Assembly: GCA_029721515.1 (NCBI GenBank) | Contig: CM056567.1 | Span: 2,325,007-2,389,006 of the forward strand | DNA from: Synanceia verrucosa | Taxonomy: Eukaryota > Chordata > Actinopteri > Perciformes > Synanceiidae | Direction: 5' to 3' | DNA length: 64,000 nucleotides | In this document: positions 25,501 to 35,800 of the stretch, one piece after another | How the letters are laid out: each line of letters opens with the position of its first letter | How positions within the stretch are numbered: the stretch's first letter is position 1 | The notes under the pieces: generated by a model | Told to the model about the DNA's origin: nothing | The model's input: only the letters and a program-made list of their open reading frames with translations | The model's database searches: none | Position numbers and translations under genes: made by a program

Positions 25501-28404
25501 GACTTCTTCTTCAGATTAATCTTCACAAAGTTGCCCTCTGCTCCTTTCACGTTGCTGCATAGATAAAAGCTTGTTGTTGCACGGCTGACAGATGTTTTGA
25601 GAGGCAGCAGGAAGTGTTTGGTCTCACCTGGCTCTGATGGGCTGAGAGCGATACAACCTCTTGGCTGTAAATTCCTCCTCTATTTCCCCCAGCAGGTTCT
25701 CCTGAGGAGCCTGGACAGGGATGATGCTGGTTGTAACTTGTGCGCTCAGTTTGCACAGAAAGTAGAAATGAATAAAAACTGACCTTCCTTGGTTCGCTGG
25801 CTTCTTTCTGTTCTTCTGCCTCTCCGTCATTGTCTCCCTTCTTCCCAGCTCTCCTTTTCCTCCGTCCTCCTTGACCTGAGTTGGGTTTTTCTTCAGAGCT
25901 CTCCTCTTTCTTTTTGCCATTCCTTCGCCTCTTCTTCACTCGTCCCTCCTCTGTCGTCTCTCCCTCCATGTTTTCTCTCTGCCTTTTCCTCCCTCCCTTC
26001 TTCGGACCTTTGGATTGGTGACTGTTATCGTCTTCTGCCATTAAAGGTGGCGTCAGTCCTCTTTCCATCTCCTCCTTCGTCACTTCTTCTTCCCCTGCTC
26101 TGCTCTTTCTAGGTTTCGCTGCACTGTCACTGACTGTTTTTTCACTTGTGATGCCCTCATCTCTTCCCAAGTCTATTTCCTCTCTTCTTTCAGCCTTTTT
26201 ATCTTTATCATCCCTTTGTATTTTTCCTCCTCTGTCTCTTTCTCTCTCTTCATCTATCTGCTGGTTGCCAGCTCCAGGCTTCACCTCAGCGTCCATCTCT
26301 CCAAACACCTGACACCTCTCCAGCCACTTCCTGTCAACAAAACTCAGCCTGCTTGCTTGTTTCCCTCCAGCACCTCCTCCTCTGAAACCTCCAAGAATAA
26401 GAGGACTTCCTCTCAAGCTAATCGAACTTCCAGCACACGCTTCATCAACATCCTTAGGCGGCCTCACTAAAGTTTCAACATTTTTCACTGAAGCTCCTAT
26501 ACTTTCATTTAACTTTCCTCTGGCTTCTCCTCCTGTGCTGCAAGGAGAAGACAATGACGGTAATAAAGTTGAAGATCGGGCCAGAGTGGGAGCTAGAGAG
26601 GAGACATTTAGATTTTGTTGACTGGCAGCACTTGCAGGTTCTTCACAAGACTCTCTGAAAGGTTCAAACGGCTCCTCGGGCTCCACTTTCTGGGGTGTCT
26701 CTGAAGCCAGAGAGCTCAGAGTGCCAATAAATTTTCTGTAAAGAATTACACAAAACATGTAAAAGTTATTTCTGGACATTCTAAGAATATCCCAGTTTTA
26801 GAAAGAGATTACTATGACTAACACTGACTAATTGCAGCCCTACCGTATTGCCTTCGATATAGTATAATTATATTATACTGTATATTATATAATATATATT
26901 ATATAATTTTATATAATTATAAACTTTTTTTATTGCCATTCGTACAAAACGAGATTTGAGTCTGGAATATATTTAACGACTAACAACAACCTAAACAACA
27001 TCAATACATGAAATTTGGTGATATATCTGTGAATAAATAATGCACAGATTAAATGCGGCAAACATTACATGTTACATGCCTTGTTGCATTTTGCAATTAC
27101 CTTGGTGTGAAAGAGTTGGACTCAGCGACGGGGCTATTTGTCTGTCTAGTTTGTCCAGTTTGTCCATCTTTCAAGGAGTTCAGAGGCACCCGACCAGGAG
27201 GGGCCGATTTCTTCAGTGAGAAAGATCTTTCCTAGAGTATCAAAAAGGTTCAACATCAAAATGTGTACAGTTCTTTCTATTTTTACCATCAAGTGTTGTG
27301 GTCAGTTTCTTTCAAAGCCTTACCCTGCTGAGCATCCCCAGGTTGTTTTTAAGCTTTAGTCCGTAGTACTGAGCTGAAGCCTTCAGACTGTCTCTGTCTT
27401 TGGGCGTCAGTCTGGGAGAAGATGCCGGCTGTGAGCTGCGGTTCAGATGGGAACCCCAACAGTCGTCCTCCTACATCGATCAATCAGATATTCACACAAA
27501 ACTTCATAACATAATAGACAAATAAGACTTTATAACATCAGCATCACTGGCTGATGTTAATACAGCTCATTACTGTCATCAAAATAAAACAATAACTGAT
27601 TTGCACAGCAAAACTCAACATTTTATTTTTTTATACTGCCTATTTTTATACTTATTTTCCATAGTCCAAATAATAATAATTCATTTTATTTCTTGTTTAA
27701 TTTAATATGCCTTTAAAAATCATTTTTTTCTTTTCTTGTTTAGTACATTCTGTAAATATTCATAAATTTATGACTTATTCTACTATTTAATTGCTGTTAA
27801 TTGTTTGTTTTTTACTGTAACTAGTTTATGCTGCTGTAGAAAGTGGAGGATATCCTCAATGGAGGATAAATAAAAAAAACTATTCTATTCCACAGGAAAC
27901 ATATTGTCTTTTTTTGTCTACAAAAACAGAGACTTTCTTGAGCACCTGGTGGGCTGTGTTGACCCCAGCTGTAGAGCCACTGCTGCCGTTTTCCTTTGCT
28001 TGTTTCAAATTGCGGTACTCTTTATATAGATCTGGAACAAAAACACACCATAATACAATAAGCTTCAGTCTCTAAACTGATAAACACTGATAGAGATGGT
28101 CTACATATTTATTTTGTTTATCTGTGATACAAGTAATGAGTTGTACTGACTCCTGGTTTCCTCTGGAGCTTCATCAATGTCCTCCTGGGAATAAAAATCA
28201 AACATTATGAAACTAAACTGCCATAATGATACATACATACAAAACACCATATCATACTGTAAAGGTAATAGGCTGTCGCTTGCCTGCTAGCTTGCGGGTG
28301 ACATTTAGATTTAAAATTACCTTGTTTGGTTTCCTCTGGTGGTCTTTAACAAACCCCTGCTCCCATCTTTTCAGCTCGAGTTTCACCTCGTTGTATCGAT
28401 CCAT
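16514..28404 (-). CDS. recql4: ATP-dependent DNA helicase Q4 (RECQL4)
   Basis: A RecQ helicase with a Sld2-like N-terminus, known to act in replication initiation and genome maintenance. Coding exons: 28321-28404, 28151-28184, 27946-28031, 27324-27470, 27101-27231, 25784-26735, 25628-25710, 25455-25554, 24892-25057, 24354-24458, 23502-23660, 23322-23414, 23096-23232, 22371-22454, 22116-22304, 21327-21509, 21041-21233, 20282-20475, 19792-19875, 19512-19649, 19356-19433, 18943-19165, 18741-18870, 18153-18313, 17791-17968, 17498-17648, 17302-17410 and 16514-16635; 1497 residues against about 1208 in human. Visible: Sld2-like start (MDRYNEVKLELKRWEQGF), zinc knuckle CYKCGGTGHWAMDC near 578-591, Walker A STGMGKS at 722-728, DEAH at 829-832, GLTATA, FGMGLD, and SYVQEIGRAGRDG at about 1044-1056. 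The last exon matches the human C-terminus (YWRKYIQFDF-like). Extra length sits mainly in the charged 952-nt exon. Confidence 0.96.
16830..17085 (+). mobile_element. LINE-like 3' tail fragment (recql4 intron)
   Basis: AT-rich sequence ends with CTGCTGCTGGAAATCTCCCCACTGTGGGATTAATAAA, a signature shared with tails near 2990, 27840, 52820, 59250, 59560 and 62430 in this window. The shared form is a GCTGTAA block, then GGAAATTTCCCC, then GTGGGA-TAATAAAGGAT. That is typical of 5'-truncated fish retroelement tails. The family name cannot be fixed by eye. Confidence 0.5.
20570..21004. mobile_element. TTAA-flanked MITE, copy A (recql4 intron)
   Basis: A 435-bp element between TTAA sites at 20566-20569 and 21005-21008. 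The left end reads CTCTTTGAGTGCC and the right end GGCACTCAGAG, imperfect inverted repeats. TTAA targets with CYCTTTG-type ends are typical of piggyBac-like transposons. No transposase is present. The right end lies only about 32 bases from the donor of the recql4 exon ending at 21041. Confidence 0.8.
22582..22833. mobile_element. TTAA MITE, copy B, truncated (recql4 intron)
   Basis: This shares long stretches with copy A: the ACATCAAAGTG block, the CCTGTGAGTAATTTTGGGGC block, the CATAAAGAGACGGTATACACC block and the TATGACTCAAAATTGGCAAA end. The left terminus is missing, internal sequence is deleted, and a TTAA remains at 22830-22833. Confidence 0.7.
23752..23870. mobile_element. TTAA MITE, copy D, remnant (recql4 intron)
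   Basis: A fragment in the opposite orientation to copy A, with GAGGTAGAGTAGAAGACC, CACCAAAATCACCACTTTTT and CCAGATTCTGTTT blocks matching copy C, then a large deletion and a terminal GAGAGTTAA at 23863-23870. Confidence 0.65.
27600..27895 (+). mobile_element. LINE-like 3' tail fragment (recql4 intron)
   Basis: AT-rich sequence ending with TATGCTGCTGTAGAAAGTGGAGGATATCCTCAATGGAGG and a TAAATAAAA tail. It resembles the tail at 2980-3040 (TTTACACTGCTGGAGAAAGTG). Probably a diverged, 5'-truncated retroelement. Confidence 0.45.
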
Positions 28405-28723
28405 GCTGTCCCTTGCAGGGTGTGTTACCTGGCAGATTTAACTAACTTTGATTTACTGCACAACCTGCATCCTTCAGAGCATAAAGTCCACCAAGTGGAA
28501 GCTAACGTTATCCTACAGCGAGGCGAAAGCTAACTAACCTTACAAACGCGACATTATTTCGAGCGTTTTTCGGCATTTAGTAGCAAAAACGAAAAAAAAG
28601 TAAACCTTATTTTTCTTCTCTGATAAACGTAAAAGCAACTCACGCAAACATATGTATTTAATCACGACCATATTAAGAAAATCATACAACAAAAATGCTT
28701 TCTACCGCTATGTTTGTTTACGA

Positions 28724-28736
28724 TTTTTCCCGCGCC
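28724..28736 (-). promoter_or_regulatory. Candidate E2F site, recql4 promoter
   Basis: TTTTTCCCGCGCC (plus-strand reading) contains the E2F core TTTCCCGC at 28726-28733, about 325 bases upstream of the recql4 start codon in the only CpG-rich patch there. E2F control is common for replication genes. This is a motif match only. Confidence 0.4.
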
Positions 28737-29090
28737 GCAACTTGACAGCCTGTGTTGCCAGTTTCCTCTTGGTATCCCCCAATCTCACAAAATATATTTC
28801 CGTTTTTGCAAGCACTTCATCGACATAAAAACTTAATTAACGATGAACACACAAAGACGATAGAGGTTCTGAAGAATAAATGTGTGACCGTTTTGACTTT
28901 TCTGAATTTCTAATACATTCGTTTCACTTTACACTCTGGTCTGGCACCAGTCAGGCATCACTTCCGCCAAGCTCCAAACACTTCCGCCTTCTTCTTAAAG
29001 GGACATACACGAAAAAAATAGAGTTGATTTCCTTAGTTTGAATTTAATTAAATATCTCTAACATGTCATTATACATCCATAAGCTGATTC

Positions 29091-29450
29091 AGCGGTGGAA
29101 AATAATTAATTTATCCGTGTACTGTACTTTACAGTTTTTAAGTACTTGTACTTCATACCGTGCCACATTTCAGAGGGAAATATTATAGGTTACTTTTTAG
29201 CAAATTTAGATTAACAAAAACAAGATATAACAACATATGAACACATGACCGTAATCTCTTCAGAAATGTGCTATTTTGTACAATGAGTACCTTTTGGTAC
29301 TATACTGTCTATTTATAATATAGTATACTAAACATACATAATTTTAACAGAGGACTTTTACTAGCATCAGCTACATTGTAGCATTGTTACTTTTACTGAA
29401 GTAAGTAAAATAATATTACTCTGGGTTATTCTTCCATAACCTATTCTTCC
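29091..29450. mobile_element. Diverged MITE, CAGTGGTGGAA-end family
   Basis: Begins CAGCGGTGGAAAATAATTAATT and continues with the TACTGTACTTTACAG and AAGTACTTGTACTTCATACC blocks typical of the family that also forms the element at 39501-40239. The right end is eroded and no target duplication was found. Confidence 0.45.
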
Positions 29451-29782
29451 ATTTGATCTTAAAAGTGAAAAACAGTGCAATGAAAAATATATTTTCAAAG
29501 TTAAATGTCCCTGAAGATGTCATTCTGCTGCTGGCATGTCAACGTGTCAAGTGGTTAAAATTTAAATTACTTTTTATACCATGTAGTTAATATTACTTGG
29601 TGGTGGTGACTTGCACAGTTCAGTCTGAAAGGGCTGTAAATGACACCACACTGAAAATAAACATTATTTTCTAAATGTAGTGACATTATTGTGTGGGTGA
29701 TACAGTGCATTACAGCAGGAATCCCTCGTGATGTATTTAAAAAAAAAAAAAAAAACAATTAGAGAAAGTTATGAAAAACATT

Positions 29783-29788
29783 TTTATT
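29783..29788 (-). terminator. Poly(A) signal for cndp2
   Basis: AATAAA on the minus strand, about 110 bases past the cndp2 stop. Confidence 0.45.
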
Positions 29789-29897
29789 ATCCAGGAGGAG
29801 TGTGTGCAAACTGCTGATTGTGGGAGGTAAATTACACAAAGGCTCTAAAAGTGAGAACTGACATATTTTACATGTTTCTTCACAGTGAGGCGTCACT

Positions 29898-32800
29898 TCA
29901 TTCCAGCAGGGAGACCTCATGGAAGTAGGCACCGAGCATCTTTATCCCCTGAATGTAGTTGCTTCTGAAAAAGGAAAGCGAAAACAGCCCATCAATTCAG
30001 TCCATAATAAAAGATTAGTCATGAAGAATTCAAGATGTTGCATCTAATTGTTTCTGGGTGGAAGAATTTAAATGGTACTTTAACTATTATTACACATAGA
30101 AAATGAAATGTGGAGGTGACACCTGAGTGTCGACAAAAAGAATCAAACATTTCCCCCCTCTCAATCGATTCAGGTAGAAAAGCAGTGGGGAAAGGAAGCT
30201 GAGTCGTACCTGTTGAGCTTTTCGTTCTGGGAGTGCGCGCCGTCATCAGATGATCCGACAGGAAGCAGCATGACATTGCGTCCAGTGGCCTCCTGGAAGG
30301 TCAGCGTGACGGGGATGCTTCCACCCTCACGTGTCAGATCAGGCTCCACGCCGAAGACTACGGCACAGCGAGGAGGAGAAAAAGTGAAGTCAATATCACT
30401 GCATATATCCAGTGCTAAACAAATGAATCAGTAGCAGCTTCGCCTCCAGTATCATCTCCTTCACTTTAACTGGACTCTTTCTTCCTCACTGAGTTCACTA
30501 CTCTTCACCATTTTGAACAGGAGTGAGGAATTTAAACTGAATTCACCTTTTTAGACCCAAATTTGAGCCAGAACACTGGAATTCACTGAGAAGTCAGAAA
30601 TGAATCCAGAACAACAAACAATCACTAAAACACATTTTACTGTTCAGGAACAGTCCTCTGCATCGCTCCACCTCTGTACCTGTTTTCATGGCCTTTCGAC
30701 CGGCCATGTAGTGTGGGTGGTTGAAGTCAGAGACCCAGGCTTTGGCTCCGTGACCCATGTACACTTTCATTTTGTTGGGGCTTCCCAGTTCAGCAAACTT
30801 CTTCTGCAGATGGTCGATAACCTTGATGAAGAAAAAGATGAGAATGGGTCAAATTTCAGTCAATAGAATCATAAATGACAGCTGCTTATTGTAGCTTCAG
30901 CTGTTATTAAACATGATTGAACAGACTGGAGCTGGTCTTTACACCTCTTATTCACACAAATTCAGCATCAATATTAAAACTTTCCTTTTACCTTCATAAT
31001 ATGGGCACATTTTTTGTTTGTTTGTTCTCATTCATCATTTTATGTATTTAATCAAAAAGCCAAATAAATATGAATAAGGCATTTGTTTGTCATTGGTTTC
31101 TGTTTGTCTAACTCTACGTAGGTGTAATTTTATGTGATTTTGTATTTAAATAACTATGTTTCCTGTATCACTGCTTCCCACATTTGTCTGATTTACTTGC
31201 CCTTGCATATTGCCTTGGCAAACTGATCACTTAACATTTGTTAAGGACAGAGGGTGTCATATCCTGTACAGATTGTAAAGCCCAAAGGGGCAAATTCATA
31301 ATTTGTGATATTGGGCTATACAAATAAAGTTGACTTGACTTAACTTAACAAAACATAATTTTAAATTTGAATAGTGTTACTGTTTCGGTAGACAACAGCA
31401 GTTTAACCACATCAGCTGATTTGTAGCAGAACTAAGGTCAGACTGAGGCTACCGGATCAATCTGCTCCACTTGTAAAAGAAACATTCATATAAATAAAAC
31501 AGTACTTGAGTGTTTTTGGGCTTTAAATCATTTCCACATCACCACCAGGTGGCAACCTTCTGACCTGCTTCTCCACCACTTTGGGGTCCATGTTGGGGAC
31601 GAGGCGGATGGAGAACTTGCCGATGACCTTGCGGGGGATGACGGTCTTGGCGCCGGCTTCAGAAAAAGCTCCCTCGATGCCATGAAGAGAGAGAGATGGA
31701 TACCTCCAGCGGTGCATCAGGATTTTCTCCTAAAAACAGGAAACAACATGATGAATATCAGTGCAGTAATCCAGAGTAGCAGCTCATTTTATTTATATCC
31801 AACATCACAGCTGCTTTCTTTTGTTTATATTTATATCAAGATGACTTTAAGTTATTTCACTCTATTAAAATGGTTGTTTTATAATCCTTCATCACCTCTT
31901 AGATCCTCTGTTGCCACTGATTTTCACACAAACTATGACACAAAAGCAGCTTTCTTTCTTTCTTTCTGTTTTTAAACACTGCACCAAAATGTTGGGAGAT
32001 GCTCAAAAAGGTATTTATTTAGAATTGTTTTAAATTATTATTATTATTGTTATTGATTTTATACCCTCCAGTGTTTCATGTGCAGTGTTGTTTGTTGCCT
32101 GTTTTTCACTTTGTTCTAAATATAAATTAATAAAATTATTGCATTAATATTATTATTCTTCTATCCTTGCCTTGGTGTCATGCAGTAGCTTTCCAACTCC
32201 CACATCTTTGCAGTACTCATCCATGTCGAAGTCTATTTTCTCGTATAGTTCTTTCTCCTCCTCTGTCAGAGCCGCCACGTCGTCGTTGATCCCGGGGACC
32301 AAAATATTCCCCTTCCTGTCCAAGAGGGATCCTGTTCAGAAAGAGAAACAACAGTTAAACTATGACAAACTCAAAACAAAGAATATTTAACACCAGTTAC
32401 ATATTAATTTTAGCTTCAGGCGTTCACTTAACCCATTAGAGAGATCAGGTCGGTCATGGCTTCATGAACGGAGCCTCCAAACACCCCCGAGTGCAGGTCT
32501 TTGTCTCCGCAATGCACCTTTAAAAGAGCAAATAAACAGAATTCTAACGGGCTTCGTCAAAATATGATTTAACAAACGAAGTACAATCGTCCTTCACCTC
32601 AACGAAGAAGTAGCAGATCCCTCTAAGACCGTAGGTGATGCAGGGTTTGGTCTTGCCGAGCCAGTAGTTGTCGGAGATGCAGACGTAGTCCACGTCTTTC
32701 AAGAAGGTGTCTTTGCGTGAAAACACCAGATCATCCAGACCCTCAGATCCAGACTCCTCCATCCCCTCGAAGCAGAACTTGATGTTGATGGGTAGCTCCT

Positions 32801-35800
32801 GCATGAAGAGGAAAAAATAAAACTCTGTTAAAAACTTCCATACATGTCATCAATGGGCTGAAACAGAGTAAAAAAAAATACAATCAGACCTTTTAATTTG
32901 GAAAATAATTGAATTATTATCTGTAGACCACAGAACAGATCATGAGTGTGTTGACTGCAAGGTAATATTTTTGACTTTCTGAATTATATTTTGTTTAGTT
33001 ACAGTTAATTTTCAGAGTATATTTGCTGCTTTTAGTTTAGTTTCAGTTTTGCATTTTTCATATTTATTTTTAGTTGCTTTTGTTAGGACTGGTTATCAGA
33101 AGTATGGCGCTACATACACAGTGAATAAACCAAATACAAGGTGGGGTGTTGGAGAATTTAGCCTTTGTGCTATTTTAATGTCTGATGTGAAGCAATTGTG
33201 TCATAGCATTGTCTGCTGGAAAGTCAAGTCTGTTCAGTTTCTGTGGTTCAACATCCCAGCAGTCCTTTATTTCCTCTAAAAATATCTAACAGCAAAAAAA
33301 ATAAACTGAAATAACTTTACTTTCATTTTTATTCCCTTTTAACCAGGTAATATCATTTTAACTTGGTGTCACTTAAAGAATATTTTTTATTAAATATCAG
33401 TTCACTGACAATATGATTTGTTTCCATCTTAATCACTATAATAACCCTGGTTTACTTAAGCTCATTAAATAAAGCTCATCATGTCCTGTAATATGTCACT
33501 GTGACGGATTTAAACGCTGTGACGAAAAATAAACCTAGTCACGTCAACCTGCATGTTATTCAAAACAACACAAATTAATCATTAAGCGACGGCTGGATAA
33601 GAAACGATTACAGATTTCATCCCGAGACCTTTGACCCCGTCTCCTGCTGACGACTTTAAAATGATCAGTAAGCAAAAGCAGAAGCAGATCTGTACTTCAA
33701 CACACCGATGATTCATTCATCACAACAAGGAAATTCACTCCTGGTAAAAAGAACACCAAAAGCAGTAATTTCTACTAACCCAACAATATCCTGTGTTATC
33801 AGTATTATACCAACAATATTAAGGGTTGGAAAAAATATTGATTCTGCAATATATCGCAATACTTTTCCTTCTGATACAATATTGATTTTTAATTTCTTAA
33901 TATCAAAAAAGTCATGTTTTGGGCCAATTGTAAATTCTGAACAACTTCTGCATGTTGAAATTAAAAATTATAATAAAAATAATCAATGTTAACTTCAACA
34001 GCCATTATACACGCTCTGATTCTTGATGTATTTGTTCATTGAATGATTTGTGTTGCTCAAACCCAGTGGTCCCGTTTCATTTGGCTACTCCTATGACTAT
34101 AATCTCAGATTGAGTTTTTCTACTCATGAGAGCCATTGAGCATGGTAGAGTGGAGTGGTGGTCAACATGTGTGACCAGTACACAGACACTCCTCACGGTC
34201 TGGTCAAGAAAAGGGCACACCAAAAAGTGGACTTTTGTCACTTGTCAACATGCCACAGATGTCACAAATCATGAGGGAGCGTACCACTGGCATGTTGAAT
34301 GCTGGGTTAAATGTTTGAGTCGTGGCAACACATCTGAATATGCATCATTCCACTGTCAGCTGCCTCAGGACACCTTTGGGATGTACTGGATAAACGTGTC
34401 CGTCAACACATTCCAGTTCCTCAGAATGTCCTCCAATTTTGAGTGGGTCTGCAGGAGGAATGGGACAACATCCCACAGGTCATGATCGACAACGGTACAC
34501 CGGCGATGCATGGACTTTGCCGGTGTACCGTTCTGCGCGAGGCTAATGGTGGACACATGCATTCATATTGTTGTTAAGTGTATATTGAGTATATATACAA
34601 CTTGTACTTTAAGCTGCATTTTAAATTTCTTAGTGATCTATATAGAATATCACAATATAGCACAATAATGTATCGTCCCGTGACTCAAGTATTGCAATAT
34701 GTATCATACTGTGAAGTCCTTGTCAATACCTACACCTACTCAATGTACATCAAAATCAAATCAAACGCCCTTATTGTTATCATATGACAGTGCACACAAC
34801 AAATATTAAGAGGAAAAAAAGGGTGAGGACAGATAATATAAGATAGAGACAACACTTGCAAAGGGAACTTTACCTGCCCAATCTTCTGGTAGGCCTCGAT
34901 GCAGTTAAACCAGGCCAACACTGGACCTTTGTCATCAGTAGAACCTCTTCCATACATCTTACCTGCAGGGAGGAGGGGGAAATGTGTTTTTAATGGTTTG
35001 ATTGGATCATATTCAAGTTTGTATTTGAATTTGTGTTGTCTTATATGCCCACATAGACTGCAGCACAACAAGGGGGGGAAGGAAAAAAAAAAAAACTTGA
35101 GTGAATCATTTCAAAGTTAAAGTGGCTTTCTTAAAGGTTTCACCAAAGGAGGTAACACGATGGCGATGGAACAGATGTCCCATTGCATATTCTCAGTATT
35201 ATGAAATGTCTGTGTTCAGACTCCTAGAAAAATGCTGTTGTAAACTGAAAAAAATTAAACTATGGACACATCTAGAAACTAACCCTAATGCTGATGTATG
35301 GAAAAATATATATTTTCTTTTTCTATGCTCATGCATAAAACAAAAGGACTCCAGACTGCAGATTTCCATTTTAAGGGTGAAAAGTGGAACTAAAACTAAA
35401 CAGCAAGACAGTGAAACATGACAGAAGCAAGAAGAGAGCTGAGCAGACAAGAACGAAGTGGATGAGGTACTTTCTGTCAGCTGATTGTCACCAGAAAGTG
35501 CATGAGAGTGACGAGACCACTGAGGAATTTAGTATCAGCAGCTTAAAAAAATAATGTGCTTTGTGGTAAACACCTGATAGTGGGTGGAGGTTTGTCTGTC
35601 AGGAATAACAGCAGATCAGACAGCTGACCAGGTTCATTTGTGCTGATACATCACACAAGAGAGTTACAGCTTCCTAGCTGGTGAGTAACAGACGATAATT
35701 AGATGAGTAATGAGGCGAATAAAGCACTTCACTCAGGTCTATAAAGCTGAAGCTGTTTCTGTTAACTCTTTGAGGGACAGCTGTTTTATAAAACACAAAG

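Larger units (their letters stand above)
28405..29897. other. recql4 promoter/5' UTR and gap to cndp2
   Basis: The first 350 bases are the likely recql4 5' UTR and promoter, with a locally CpG-rich patch at 28725-28745. A diverged MITE of the CAGTGGTGGAA type starts near 29091. The last 110 bases are the cndp2 3' UTR. No further gene is visible. Confidence 0.6.
33820..34750. repeat. Dispersed ATATCGCAATA-type repeat with nested insert
   Basis: Blocks GATACAATATTGATTTTTAATTTCTTAATATC, TACAACTTGTA-TTTAAGCTGCATTTTA and ATTGCAATATGTATCATACTGTGAAGTCCTTG match the copy at 49115-49705 in the same order. Here the halves are separated by about 560 bases (34000-34560) that contain a Tc1-like transposase fragment, so that insert is younger. 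Confidence 0.65.

Noticed and set aside
25789..26112. Plus-strand frames of 60-107 codons (Ser/Leu/Pro-rich)
   Set aside because: They are the antisense shadow of the charged 952-nt recql4 exon.
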